Assembly (NCBI GenBank): GCA_963791995.1
Contig: CAWBUQ010000023.1
Coordinates: 411,729 to 475,728 of the forward strand
Source of the DNA: Bog-473 sp963791995
Lineage (GTDB): Bacteria; Actinomycetota; Acidimicrobiia; Acidimicrobiales; RAAP-2
Direction: 5' to 3'
Length of the DNA: 64,000 nt
Part shown: piece by piece, positions 1 to 9,098 of the stretch
Layout: each line of letters opens with the position of its first letter
Numbering within the stretch: the stretch's first letter is position 1
Translations under genes and position numbers: made by a program
Notes under the pieces: model-generated
Seen by the model: the letters and a program-made list of their open reading frames with translations, nothing else
What the model was told of the DNA's origin: nothing
Databases searched by the model: none

Positions 1-1007
1 ACATCGATGCCGATGTCGTCCTCGACCTTGTTGAGGACGACCCCGATGGTGTCGCTGTTGATCTTTAGCTTCTCGAGCGTGGTCAGGAAGACCCGCATGT
101 TGCGGATGCTCGGCAGGTCGAGCGTCACCATGCACAGGACCCGGGTCGAGTGGTCGAACGCAGCCAGGACGATCTCGGAGAGCTGGGCCGGGGTGTCGAC
201 CACGATGTAGTCGAAGTGGCGCCGAAGCGCGCCCATGACCTTGTAGACGTCCTTGGGAGCGATCATGTCGGCGTCGGCCGGACTGAAGGGCGCTGCCAGC
301 ACCGAGAAGCCGAGCTCGTGCTCTTCGAGATACTCCTCGACGTGTTCGTCGAGGTCGTCTTCGTCGACCGGCTCGCGCGAGAGCAGGTCCGAGATGGTGA
401 ACCGCGGCCGCAGGTGCAGGGCGGTTGAGACCTCGCCGAACTGGAGGTCGAGGTCGACCAGGCAGACCCGCTGCCCGGTCTGGGCGGCCAGGTAGCAGGC
501 GAGGTTGGTGGCATAGAAGGTCTTGCCACAACCACCGCTCGAGGAAGCGACCGTGAAGACCTCGGCGAAGTGCGAGCGCTCGACGACCACGCCATCGCTG
601 GCGACGGGGAGTGTCTGCCCGGATCCGGACTGAGACACGTCCGCAATATCGAATGCCCGCTTCAACGCGCCCGAGAGCTGACGCTTCGACGTCGGGTACT
701 CGACGAGCTCGACGGCACCCGTGCGCACGATGTCCGCCATGTTCGCCTTCGGCTTGGGTCCCAGAGCGAGCACGACTGCCGGCACCGCGGCGGTCGCTCG
801 GAGGTTCGCCAGGCGCGCCATGCCTGCATGGCTGTCGAAGATCGGCCCCGCCACGAGGATGTCGAAAGGACCCTGCTCGCGCACCTCTTCCTCGACGTCG
901 ATCACGTTCGAGCTGGTGACGACCTGGTATCCCGGTCCGAGCGAAGCCTGGATGGCGCGGCTGAGGGCCGGCGAACGGCTGATGACCAGCATGCGACGGT
1001 TGATCAT
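1..1007 (-). CDS. TadZ/CpaE-type pilus localisation ATPase (3' end outside window)
   Basis: Flp/Tad pilus assembly protein of the TadZ/CpaE family, a MinD-like ATPase thought to place the pilus machine at the cell pole. The first ~130 residues resemble a degenerate response-regulator receiver domain. A ParA/MinD-type P-loop follows at about residue 156 (SSSGGCGKT, a variant of KGGxGKT), then the LVDLDLQFG switch region and a VVDTPAQLS motif. The start ATG at 1007 overlaps the stop of the upstream cpaB gene as ATGA, implying translational coupling. There is no stop before the window edge, so the C-terminus is missing. The family call is firm; the exact role is from family knowledge. Confidence 0.9.
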   Translation of the reverse strand, partial: MINRRMLVISRSPALSRAIQASLGPGYQVVTSSNVIDVEEEVREQGPFDILVAGPIFDSHAGMARLANLRATAAVPAVVLALGPKPKANMADIVRTGAVELVEYPTSKRQLSGALKRAFDIADVSQSGSGQTLPVASDGVVVERSHFAEVFTVASSSGGCGKTFYATNLACYLAAQTGQRVCLVDLDLQFGEVSTALHLRPRFTISDLLSREPVDEDDLDEHVEEYLEEHELGFSVLAAPFSPADADMIAPKDVYKVMGALRRHFDYIVVDTPAQLSEIVLAAFDHSTRVLCMVTLDLPSIRNMRVFLTTLEKLKINSDTIGVVLNKVEDDIGID

Positions 1008-1765
1008 GGGGCACCCGTCGTCTGCCCGGTGCCGATGCACTGCATCAGCGGTGGCGGCGTTGCTCCCTGCTGCGGTTGGACCACCGACAAGGCCTCGTTC
1101 TGCTGGAGGAACTGGAGGGTTTGTGCCTGCTGACCGGTCACGGCCAGCAGGACCGTCTCGCTGCCTGGGATTGTGCGCCCGGCCGCCGTCTTGTGGCCCG
1201 TGTAGGACGGGACCGTGCTCGAGACGTCGAGCACCTGGATGTTCGTCATGGTCAGCTCGGTGCATGGAACCGGAATGCCCGGACTGGTACCGGTGGAGAC
1301 CTTCGTGATGTTGGCGTACACGTCGACCCGGCTCCCGGGCTGCAGATAGCCGGCGAGGGAGTTCGTTCCGGTCATCGTGACCGTCATGGCGTCCATGCCC
1401 GTCGGGATGGAAATGGACGACGTGCTCGCGGACAGCTCCGTCGAGTTGATCGCCTGACCCTTGGGGACACTTTGCGTCACGACCTCGTTCGCAAAGCCAG
1501 CGAGGGTCGTCAAATCGGTCGGCTTGAAGGACTTGGTCGGGATCAGCTCGATCGCCACCATGTGGTTCGAAATGACGGACTGACCGGTCGTCCCGGCAGG
1601 AATATTGCCCTTGGCGACAACCGCAGACATGGTCACAGGTGCAGCGGTACCCGAACCCGATGCGGCGTGCTTACCCGCACCCTTCACGCTTGCGAATGCA
1701 ATTGCGCTGCCGGCGATGAACAGGATCACCCCGATCAAAACCAATGTGAGTGTCTGCTTCTTCAC
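1004..1765 (-). CDS. CpaB/RcpC-like Flp pilus assembly protein (SAF domain)
   Basis: Periplasmic/envelope subunit of the Tad pilus secretion apparatus. The 253-residue product starts with a short basic stretch and one membrane segment (TLTLVLIGVILFIAGSAIAF), followed by an SAF-type domain (AKGNIPAGTTG) and the RcpC/CpaB core with the typical LQPGSRVDVYA motif. I chose the GTG at 1765 because a purine-rich GAGAGGGGG site lies just upstream and the ATG 8 bases earlier is out of frame. It is coupled by a 4-base overlap to the downstream tadZ. It is divergent from the TadE gene, with 288 bp between. Confidence 0.88.
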   Translation of the reverse strand: MKKQTLTLVLIGVILFIAGSAIAFASVKGAGKHAASGSGTAAPVTMSAVVAKGNIPAGTTGQSVISNHMVAIELIPTKSFKPTDLTTLAGFANEVVTQSVPKGQAINSTELSASTSSISIPTGMDAMTVTMTGTNSLAGYLQPGSRVDVYANITKVSTGTSPGIPVPCTELTMTNIQVLDVSSTVPSYTGHKTAAGRTIPGSETVLLAVTGQQAQTLQFLQQNEALSVVQPQQGATPPPLMQCIGTGQTTGAP

Positions 1766-1863
1766 AGAACATTTCCCCCTCTCAACCTGCGGACGACGAC
1801 GGCACCACTCGCGCACCCGTCCGCCGTTGGTTCGCTTGGAGGGTACGACGGGAACCAAACCGC

Positions 1864-1939
1864 GTACATAGGCCGTTTTGACCATTCTCCGTGCCGCGTC
1901 CCTGGTGAAACCCCCAGATGGTCCATATGTCCTATGTAC
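1864..1939. promoter_or_regulatory. Long-arm inverted repeat between divergent pilus operons
   Basis: GTACATAGG at 1864-1872 and its exact reverse complement CCTATGTAC at 1931-1939 lie in the only long gap of the pilus locus, between cpaB (leftward) and the TadE gene (rightward). Arms of 9 bp, 58 bases apart, could be paired binding sites of one regulator or chance. No regulator is nearby. The rest of the 288-bp gap shows nothing else I can name. Confidence 0.3.
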
Positions 1940-2053
1940 CGGGGACGGTCGGGCGACACAGAATCGATCCGTCGCGACACGGCGCGCGGCCATTCGACAA
2001 TTGCCCTTCAGGAGTTGGTGCCGCCGCCCGACATAGAGGAGAGGGGGGTCGCG

Positions 2054-2542
2054 TTGAGACCGCGGACGTGGAAGCTTCCGGATGCGCTGAGGCGGTGGCG
2101 CGACGACGAGCATGGAGCGGAGATGGTTGAGTTTGCGCTCGTCGTCGTTCTCTTGATCATGCTGCTCTACGGCATCATCACCTACGGCCTCATCCTGGCC
2201 GCTCAGGCGACAGTGACGCAGGCCGCCGCCGATGGCGCCCGCTCGGGCATCGTCGCCGGATCGAGCGGAGCCAGCACTGCCGCCACGACCCAGGCCGGAA
2301 GTGACCTTTCCTGGATGGGAAAGGGTGGATGCCAGACGTACGGTACGCCGGGCGCGATCATCACATGTCAGGCGGTGCCTGAGCAGTGTCCGTCGAACAC
2401 CAACAACTCCTGCCTGAAGGTGACGGTGATCTACAACTACTCGACGTCGCCGCTCTTCCCTGAAATGCCCGGCTTGGGCGTGATCACGCCATCGACAATC
2501 TCGTCGACCAACGTCCTCCAGATGTCCACGCCGAGTTCGTAA
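2054..2542 (+). CDS. TadE-like pseudopilin / pilus assembly protein
   Basis: A 162-residue TadE-family protein. After a charged N-terminus it has the hallmark E of the TadE motif in front of a membrane helix (GAEMVEFALVVVLLIMLLYG), then a TQAAADGAR segment and an extracytoplasmic tail with four cysteines. It is a minor pseudopilin probably processed or anchored with the Tad machine. I prefer the TTG start at 2054: a strong GAGGAGAGGGGGG site ends 5-6 bases before it and the product then begins close to the membrane helix. The stop codon is directly followed by the ATG of the TadG-like gene. Confidence 0.8.
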   Translation: MRPRTWKLPDALRRWRDDEHGAEMVEFALVVVLLIMLLYGIITYGLILAAQATVTQAAADGARSGIVAGSSGASTAATTQAGSDLSWMGKGGCQTYGTPGAIITCQAVPEQCPSNTNNSCLKVTVIYNYSTSPLFPEMPGLGVITPSTISSTNVLQMSTPSS

Positions 2543-4106
2543 ATGGGTGTGTTGCGCAGAGTGGTCGTCGCATGGTCCCGTGCCCGGCGAGACGACGAAC
2601 GTGGCGCGACCTTCGTCCTGACGGCGATCTGCATGGTCCTCCTGCTCTGGGCGGGCGCGTTCGGGGTGGACCTCGGCTTCACCGTGGACGGCGGCCGCCA
2701 GGCCCAATCGATGGCCGACACGGCCGCGCTCGACATGGCCCGTTACGTGAACATTGCGGATGGCCAAGTGACCCAAACCGCCGCCGCCACCTGGCTCGTC
2801 AACAACAAGCTCTCCTACGTGGACACTGACAACGGCGCCAACACAAGCCTCACGGTGGTTCCGGGCCAGTGGAAGAGCAACGCGTGGAGCGTCCCGACGG
2901 CCTGTGCGACGGGCTTGCCACCGCTCCCCTTATGCAATGCCGTCAAGGTGACGGCGACGCAGACGGTCCCTCAGATCTTCGGCGGCGGGAACCACACGGT
3001 GAGTCGCTCCTCGGTCGCGGCGGTGACCCCAGAGGCAGGCTTCTCACTGGGCTCGTACCTGGCGAGCATCAGCACGACACAGTCGGCGGTCTTGAACTCG
3101 CTCCTCGGTTCGCTCGGGAGCGCGAGCGTCTACGCGGTGGGTTTCCAGGGGCTCGCGAACGACAGCGTGACCCTCAACCAGCTGATCACCGCCTCGGGGG
3201 GAACGTTGACCGCCTCGAACATCATGACGCAGTCGGTTCAAGCAAATAACTGGCTGACCTACTTGACCGACATCGTCGCTACCCAGGTGGCCTCGCAGAA
3301 CTGTGGGGCAACACCGACACCATTTGCGTGCACTGCGAGCACGGCTCTCAGCGAGCTTTCCTTCAACCCGACGTCCTCGGCGCAGCTCTGCCAGCTCGTG
3401 ACCATCGCGACGAGCGCGACCCAGACGACGTCGTGCACCAATGGGTACCTGTCCTCATCAGCCCTCAACGCCAGCATCAATGTCCTGCAGTTGTTGACGA
3501 CCGAGGCGGAGTTGGCAAACGGCTCGAACGCGGTCGACGTGGGGACGCTCGGAGGAATCACCGGTGTCGTCTCGGGAAGCCTGTACCTCACTCTCGTCCA
3601 GCCGCCTCAGATTGCGTACGGACCGGTCGGCACCGTGGCGCAAACGGCACAGATCAACGCGGATCTGCAACTGAACATCCTCGGTTCCGGCTTGATGGAT
3701 ATTCCGATATCGGGGGCGAGCGCGACGGGAACGCTCTCGCTCGTGACCTGCTCCAACAATTCCTTGAAGAAAACGACCGTCTCGGTCACGGGCGCTGGGA
3801 TCACAAATCAGAACGTGTCGCTGGCGCGGGACCACCATCGGTCAGCTGAGCGTCAACAGCTACAGCTTCACCCCGAGCTTCACCACCGCGCCGCCGACGC
3901 CGGCGACAGCGCAGGCCGGTTCCAACCCGAGTACCGCCGGGTCGACGAACCCCACGCTGTCGTACGCGGGCCAGCAATCCTTACTGGTGGGAACGGTGAC
4001 GGCCGGCGTCCTGGCCCCTGTCCTCCAGTCATTGGGGGTCTCCGTCGGCGGGACGCAGACGGCGGATCTGAGCACCAACTGCGGAGCCGTGTCCCTGGTC
4101 CAATGA
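2543..4106 (+). CDS. TadG-like pilus assembly protein (apparent +1 frameshift near 3827)
   Basis: TadE/TadG-related protein with a charged N-terminus, the DDERGATFVLTAI motif leading into one transmembrane helix (residues ~25-45), then GGRQAQSMADTAALDMARY, typical of the family, and a long Ser/Thr-rich exported domain. The reading is open from the ATG directly after the TadE stop to about 3827. There one extra C (CTGGCGCGGGACC) shifts the frame; dropping it restores SLAGTTIGQLSVNSY and a normal C-terminus ending ...VSLVQ at the TGA 4104-4106, which overlaps the next start as ATGA. Corrected length ~520 residues. That the restored stop couples exactly to the next gene argues for a sequencing insertion. 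Confidence 0.78.
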
Positions 4107-4811
4107 GCCCCTCCCTCGCCCTTCTCATCGGTGCCGTGTTCGGCATGGCGGCCGGTTCGCTCTTGGTGCCGCTCACCCGGCGCGAGCTGGCGGCCTCCCT
4201 GACCAGGGCCGCAGCCGGGCAGACATCCTCAGCAGGAGGAGCCGACGCAACGGCGGAATTCGACCCCCCGAGCATCGGCCGGCGCCAGTGGCTGGCCTTG
4301 GCGGTGGCGTCGGGGGTGATCCCCGCGTTCCTTCTCTACCGAGTGGGATGGTCGCTGCTCGCGCTCCCCCCATTGCTGATGTTGGTCGGCCTCGTGCAAC
4401 TCGCCTACTGCGACCTCGCCCGGCGCCTGCTTCCGAAGACCTTGGTCTACGCGCTGAGTGCGGTGGTCTTCGCCAGCGGCGTGGCCGTCGCCGCCGCGGT
4501 GCCCGATTGGGAGAAGCTGGTCCATGCAACGCTCGGCGGGCTGATCCTCTTCGCCGTCCTCTTCTTCATCAACCTGATGAACCCGCGCTGGATCGCCTAC
4601 GGCGACGTGCGCCTCTCCCTCGTGGTCGGATTCGGGCTGGCCTGGGTGAGCCCGATGGCGCTCGTCGACGGCTTCTTCTACGCCAACCTCATGGCGGCCG
4701 TCGCGGGCCTCGTCCTGATCGGCTTGCACCGGGCCAAGCGCGGGCTCGGCCTTGCCCTTCGGGCTCTACCTGGCTCTGGCCGCTGCACTCGTCCTCGTCA
4801 TCTGGAGCTGA
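4103..4811 (+). CDS. Prepilin peptidase, A24 family (apparent +1 frameshift near 4751)
   Basis: Membrane aspartic peptidase that cleaves (pre)pilin leaders; it serves the Tad locus next to it. The corrected product is ~235 residues with about seven hydrophobic segments. It carries both catalytic-type aspartates: YCDLARRLLPKTL (first Asp) and AYGDVRLS (the GxGD-equivalent Asp). No N-terminal methyltransferase zinc domain is present, as in many actinobacterial Tad peptidases. Near 4751 one extra C moves the frame; removing it gives LPFGLYLALAAALVLVIWS and a stop at 4809-4811. Without the correction the frame runs on into meaningless sequence antisense to the SDR gene. Confidence 0.8.
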
Positions 4812-4889
4812 GAGGCGATCCGGCGGGCCGCCCGTCGTCGGGGCCGGTCCGCATCGCCCGAGCTACCCCCGTCGTGGCTTCGCCCGAAA

Positions 4890-5882
4890 TCAGCGGCTCG
4901 AGGCCCGACGGAAGTGGCGATCTATCTCGTTGGCGTAGTGACGACCGAGCGTCTCGGCGTGTTCCTCGATCCACCCGCTCAGTGAGATCGAACCCGTGGC
5001 GGGTCCGTCGGTGTCCGCCAAGCCGTCGGCCATGGCCCGGTACTCGTCGCCGGTCAACAGCACGTCGTGCAGTACGAGCCCGAGCAGGGACGCCATGGGC
5101 GGCATGCACGCGCCGGGAACCCGAACCACCATGCTCTTGCTGTGCACCGCGGCCCGCAGCCGGTGCACGAGCTCCAAGAAGGTCGGCCGTTCCGGGCCCA
5201 CGGCATCGACGACCATGTCGTCATGATGCTGCCCAGTGGCAACGGCGAGCGCCGCCAGGTCGTCGATGTGCACAGCCCGAATGCGGTAGTCGCCCCGTCC
5301 ACCGACGGCGAAGACGGGGAGGTGACGGAGCAGCCACGCGATGTTGTTGAGCAGGACGCCATCACCACCGAAGAGGATGGCGGGGCGAAGCACCGCATAC
5401 GGCACGCCCACCTCGGCCAGGGCGCGCTCAGCCTCGGCCTTCCCGCGAAAGTACGAGTACGGCGACGTGATGCTCGGGTGGGTGATCGACACGTGCACGA
5501 TGCGCTCGACGCCGGCGTGACGTGCCGCGTGGAAGAGGGTGCGCAAGTTGGCGACGGCGCGTTCGTGATCCTCGTTCTTGTGTGGGAAGCGGATCCAGTA
5601 GGTGTTGTAGAGGGTAGTGGCGCCCTCGAGCGAAGCCGTCAGCTCGATCACGTCGTCGAAATCCAGCCCCCGCACGTCAATGCCACTCCCGGGCCGCGCC
5701 CGCTCCGGGTGACCCGTCAATGTGCGGACTCGCCTCCCCGCACGCTCGAGCTCGCGGGTGATCGCCGCGCCGGAATAGCTGAACGCACCCGTGACGACGT
5801 CGAAGCCGTCCGTGGGGAACGCACCTCCGGGCTCCGCCGGCGCGTCAACCATGGTCTCGTTCAGTCCTCCGTGTCCTTTCAT
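4890..5882 (-). CDS. NAD(P)-binding SDR / NmrA-type epimerase-like protein
   Basis: A 330-residue atypical short-chain dehydrogenase/epimerase. The N-terminal Rossmann motif is degenerate (VVTGAFSYSGAAITREL), followed by VRGLDFDD and a late YSYFRGKAEAER segment in the position of the YxxxK catalytic pair (here YfrgK). AVLRPAILFGGDGVLLNN is typical of the NAD(P)H-binding NmrA/NDUFA9-like group. The substrate cannot be told. Its ATG at 5882 overlaps the TetR stop as ATGA, so it is the second gene of a TetR-led pair and probably that regulator's target. Confidence 0.75.
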   Translation of the reverse strand: MKGHGGLNETMVDAPAEPGGAFPTDGFDVVTGAFSYSGAAITRELERAGRRVRTLTGHPERARPGSGIDVRGLDFDDVIELTASLEGATTLYNTYWIRFPHKNEDHERAVANLRTLFHAARHAGVERIVHVSITHPSITSPYSYFRGKAEAERALAEVGVPYAVLRPAILFGGDGVLLNNIAWLLRHLPVFAVGGRGDYRIRAVHIDDLAALAVATGQHHDDMVVDAVGPERPTFLELVHRLRAAVHSKSMVVRVPGACMPPMASLLGLVLHDVLLTGDEYRAMADGLADTDGPATGSISLSGWIEEHAETLGRHYANEIDRHFRRASSR

Positions 5883-6575
5883 GGTGTTGCCTCCCGGGTC
5901 GATGTGGTCGGTTGGGTCGATGGCGTCGGAGCCGACGGCACCGGCGAGAGGCCGAGCGCCTGCACGAGGCCGGCCAGCGTGCGTGCCCGGTCGAAGAGTG
6001 CGATCGCCGAACTGCGGTCCCCGTCGAGTTGCGCCAACATCTCGAGGCCCAGATAGAGCGCCACCACAGCGTGGGCGGCGACATCCGGTTCGACCACCGA
6101 CGCCAGCGGGGACCCCTCGAGGACCCGGCGCAGCGCGTCAGCAGTGAAGGACCGCCACGGGTCGATGCGCGCGGCGACCTCCACGGCAAGGCCGGGCGTC
6201 GCCGACGAACCGGCGATCATCTCGGCCAGGACGGCGATGTGCCCTGCATCGAGGTCCTCTTCGAAGATCGCCTGCGCGGCGTCGACCAGTTCCCCCATTC
6301 CGTCGGCCTCGTCGACGGCTGCTTGGTAGTGGACGCGTCGGGTCTCGCTGACCTCGTCGAGGGCGGCGAGGAGCAGGTTGGCCACGGAGCCGAAGTGATA
6401 GAAGACGAGGCCCTGGTTGCAACCGGCACGGCGTGCAATGGCGCGAGCACTAGCCCCGGCGAAGCCCTCCTCCTTCAAGGCGGCGATCGCACCGCGGACA
6501 AGAGCACCGCCGCGTGTCCTCGACCCCCGAGGCGACGGACGGACCCACCCGCGCCTTCACGCCCGACTTGGCCAT
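5879..6575 (-). CDS. TetR-family transcriptional regulator (apparent +1 frameshift near 6500)
   Basis: TetR repressor with the N-terminal HTH reading ALVRGAIAALKEEGFAGAS...RRAGCNQGLVFYHFG, followed by a ligand-binding helical domain. Read without correction, the HTH lacks its first helix and has no ATG. One extra base in GCGGCGGTG near 6500 separates it from ATG 6575, which has a good AAAGGAG site 5 bases upstream. The corrected length is ~231 residues. It overlaps the SDR gene by ATGA. A perfect-arm palindrome 25 bp upstream is its likely own operator. Confidence 0.75.
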
Positions 6576-6599
6576 CAGCGCTCCTTTTGATCGATTGAT

Positions 6600-6615
6600 T
6601 TGAGCGATTGCTCAA
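6600..6615. promoter_or_regulatory. Probable TetR operator
   Basis: TTGAGCGATTGCTCAA: perfect 6-bp arms TTGAGC/GCTCAA around a 4-bp centre, directly upstream of the TetR start at 6575. Position, symmetry and size fit autorepression by the TetR dimer. It may also affect the divergent dioxygenase gene at 6672. Confidence 0.6.
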
Positions 6616-6671
6616 CAGGTTAGGGCGGAGCGTTCGGCTCGTCAACCCGGCACCGACCTGCCCTTCTTCTC

Positions 6672-7616
6672 GTGGGCACGGCTGGGTCCGCAACTAAGGT
6701 GCGCCGCGTGCCGGCCACACAGCCCGCTGCCCCGCTCCTCACCCCCGAGCTCAAGGAACGATGGGACGTGGACGGCTGGTGCGTGGTGCCCGGCGCCATC
6801 CCGGCCGGGGAGCTCGCCGCTGCGCAGGATGCGGTGCACCGCCACTTCCCCACCCCCGCCGAGATGGTCGAGCTGGGCGGCACCGCGGCGGGCGAATGGC
6901 ACACGTGGGACGCCCCCTGGCCGGAATTCCCGTTCCACAGCACTCGCCTCAACGCGCTCGTTCTCCACGACAACGTCATCGACATCGCCGAGGGACTCCT
7001 CGGCACCACCGACCTTGCGCTCTACATGGGCATCGTCACCGCCAAGTACGCCCAGCAAGAGTCCGGGTACAACAAGCTGCTGCACGCCGACTATCCGAAC
7101 CACATGCTCGTGGTCCCCCGCCACGAAGTCGGCTATCAGCAAGTCGAGTTCTTCGTCTACCTGACCGATGTCACCGCCGAGGACGGCGCCACCCGGTTCG
7201 TGTCATGGCAGAAGACGAAGGACATCCCCGTCGAGCGGCACACGCTGAACTATGTGGACTACGCCGACCTCTACGACGACTCGTCGGCCGCGGCGGCGCC
7301 GGCCGGCTCCATCGTGGCGTACCGGCCAGACGTGTACCACCGCTCGGTCGACCACACCGACCCGACTCGCTACCGGGTGATGCTCCACGTCTCGTTCCGC
7401 CATCGCGATGCGGGGTGGGGTGGGTACCAGGCTTGGCCCTTCCGCGGCTTCTCCCCCGAGCTGACCAAGTACGTGGCACAGGCCACGCCGCGCCAGCTGG
7501 CCCTGATGGGCATCCCGCCACCGGGCCACCCGTACTGGACCGACGCGACCCTGCGTGGTGTGCAGGCGCGTTACCCCGGGCTCGACGTCGGCCCCTGGCG
7601 CAGCGCGCTGCGCTGA
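6672..7616 (+). CDS. Phytanoyl-CoA dioxygenase (PhyH) family protein
   Basis: Putative Fe(II)/2-oxoglutarate-dependent oxygenase of 314 residues. The metal triad is visible as HADYPNH (His and Asp, about residues 136-138) and a distal His in DVYHRSVDHTDP (about residue 222), followed by an Arg (TRYRVML) suited to binding 2-oxoglutarate. The substrate is unknown; the family hydroxylates lipids and small molecules. Several GTG codons could start it (6672, 6699, 6708); the conserved region begins near residue 20, so a start at 6699 or 6708 is equally likely. It ends 4 bp from the convergent amidase. Confidence 0.78.
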   Translation: MGTAGSATKVRRVPATQPAAPLLTPELKERWDVDGWCVVPGAIPAGELAAAQDAVHRHFPTPAEMVELGGTAAGEWHTWDAPWPEFPFHSTRLNALVLHDNVIDIAEGLLGTTDLALYMGIVTAKYAQQESGYNKLLHADYPNHMLVVPRHEVGYQQVEFFVYLTDVTAEDGATRFVSWQKTKDIPVERHTLNYVDYADLYDDSSAAAAPAGSIVAYRPDVYHRSVDHTDPTRYRVMLHVSFRHRDAGWGGYQAWPFRGFSPELTKYVAQATPRQLALMGIPPPGHPYWTDATLRGVQARYPGLDVGPWRSALR

Positions 7617-7620
7617 GCGA

Positions 7621-9042
7621 TCAGGCCCGTCGCGCCAGCGGCGAGCCCGGGGCCACCAGCGGCCAGGGCATGGCTCGCTCGGCGACCAGGGCGAGGTCGA
7701 GCAGCAGCGGTTCGCGGTGGTGACCCGCCAGCACCTGCAGGCCGACCGGAAGGCCGTCGACCGTCCCGGCTGGAATGCTGACGGCGGGGCTCCCGTTGAG
7801 ATTCGACGGCGCCGTGAGGGCTGCGTTGTTCATGATGGCCCGGGCGAAGCCGATCTCGTGAATGAGGTCGCGCCCGGGCAGGGTGGACGGTGGGGGCCCT
7901 TCCGCCTTGAAGGCCACGTCGGGATGGGTGGAGCAGAACACGAAATCCACTTCGTCGAAGAGCGCGGCCATGGCCCCGTTGAGCTGCCGGCGATAGCGCT
8001 CGATGGACGCCGCACGTTCCAGGGTGTAGCGCTCACGGGCACTCTCGAGGCCCGCGGCGATCTCGCGCGAGAGCTCACCGATGCGGCCCGGATACGCGTC
8101 GCCGAGGTCGGCGACCATCGGCGGCTGGTTGGCCATCGCCCACGCGCCACGCAAGGGCGGCAATGTCGGCGTCACCGGGACCAGGCGCAACCCGGCGGCG
8201 CCCGCCAGGCGCTCCGCCGCCTCGACCACCGCCGCCGCCACGTCGTCTCGGACCTGGGCGATCCCCAGGTCCACCACGACGGCCGCCGTGAGTCCCTCGA
8301 GATCATGGCTGCCCAGTCCCGCCTCCCAGCCATGGACGCGCGGCAGGCTCAGCGGGTCCCGTGCGTCGAAGCCGTTGCAGGCGTCGAAATAGCGGGCCGT
8401 GTCGCGAACCGAGCGCGTGAGGCACCCGAGCACGGTCGTCATCGGCTCAATGGTCCCGTCGGGTCCCTTGGGGATCCTGCCGTATGTCGCCTTCAGCCCG
8501 AACAGGCCGCTGAAGCCCGCCGGACCCCTGATCGACCCACCTCCGTCGCTCCCCGTCGCGACGGGCAACAAGCCACCCGCCACCGCGGCCGCCGTGCCAC
8601 CGGAGGAGCCCCCCGGTGTGCGCTCCGGGTTCCATGGATTGCGGGTCGTCCCGTGCAGTTCGGTGGAGGTGCAGTTGATGCCGCCGAACTCCGGCGCGGT
8701 CGTCTGCGCCGCCAGGATCGCGCCAGTGGCCCGCAGGCGCGCGACCGAGGTGTCGTCGTGGGTGGCGATCCGGTCCTTGAAGATCATGGAAGCCTCGGTG
8801 TGGGGCCACCCCGCGACCTTCTCGAGTTCCTTGATCCCGAACGGCACGCCGCCGAAGGGCAGCGACACATCGGCCCGGCGCGCCGCGGCGCGCGCTCGCT
8901 CGAAGTCCGTGTGGCTGAACGCGTTCAACGGTGACGCCTCCATGGCGGCGATGCATGCGTCCAGCGCTTCGAGCGGCGACAGGTGCTTGGCCCTGTATGC
9001 ATCGACCAGGCTGCAGGCGTCGTCGAGCCAGAGGTTGCTCAC
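7621..9042 (-). CDS. Amidase signature family enzyme
   Basis: A 473-residue Ser-cisSer-Lys amidase. Catalytic elements are visible in order: Lys in FGIKELEK (~residue 70), the glycine/serine signature RTPGGSSGGTAAAVAGG (~141-157) with the cis-Ser, and the nucleophile Ser in TGSDGGGSIRGPA (~residue 171). Length and order match AS-family amidases (aryl/alkyl amidases, GatA homologues). No gatC or gatB is nearby, so it is more likely a stand-alone amide hydrolase than part of the tRNA amidotransferase. Clear start ATG at 9042. Confidence 0.85.
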   Translation of the reverse strand: MSNLWLDDACSLVDAYRAKHLSPLEALDACIAAMEASPLNAFSHTDFERARAAARRADVSLPFGGVPFGIKELEKVAGWPHTEASMIFKDRIATHDDTSVARLRATGAILAAQTTAPEFGGINCTSTELHGTTRNPWNPERTPGGSSGGTAAAVAGGLLPVATGSDGGGSIRGPAGFSGLFGLKATYGRIPKGPDGTIEPMTTVLGCLTRSVRDTARYFDACNGFDARDPLSLPRVHGWEAGLGSHDLEGLTAAVVVDLGIAQVRDDVAAAVVEAAERLAGAAGLRLVPVTPTLPPLRGAWAMANQPPMVADLGDAYPGRIGELSREIAAGLESARERYTLERAASIERYRRQLNGAMAALFDEVDFVFCSTHPDVAFKAEGPPPSTLPGRDLIHEIGFARAIMNNAALTAPSNLNGSPAVSIPAGTVDGLPVGLQVLAGHHREPLLLDLALVAERAMPWPLVAPGSPLARRA

Positions 9043-9098
9043 GGCGCGGACAGTACCCGAGCATCGCCGGCCGCGCCCCTGGCCGATAGCCTCCGGGT

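Noticed and set aside
2543..5350. One giant 935-codon gene joining TadG and prepilin peptidase
   Set aside because: The open frame is an artefact of two +1 shifts; corrected TadG ends at 4106 and the peptidase at 4811, with normal ATGA coupling, and the rest of the frame is antisense to the SDR gene.
6478..6575. TTG 6478 as the TetR start
   Set aside because: It would remove the first HTH helix; ATG 6575 with a good ribosome site and the palindrome upstream fits better once one extra base is allowed for.
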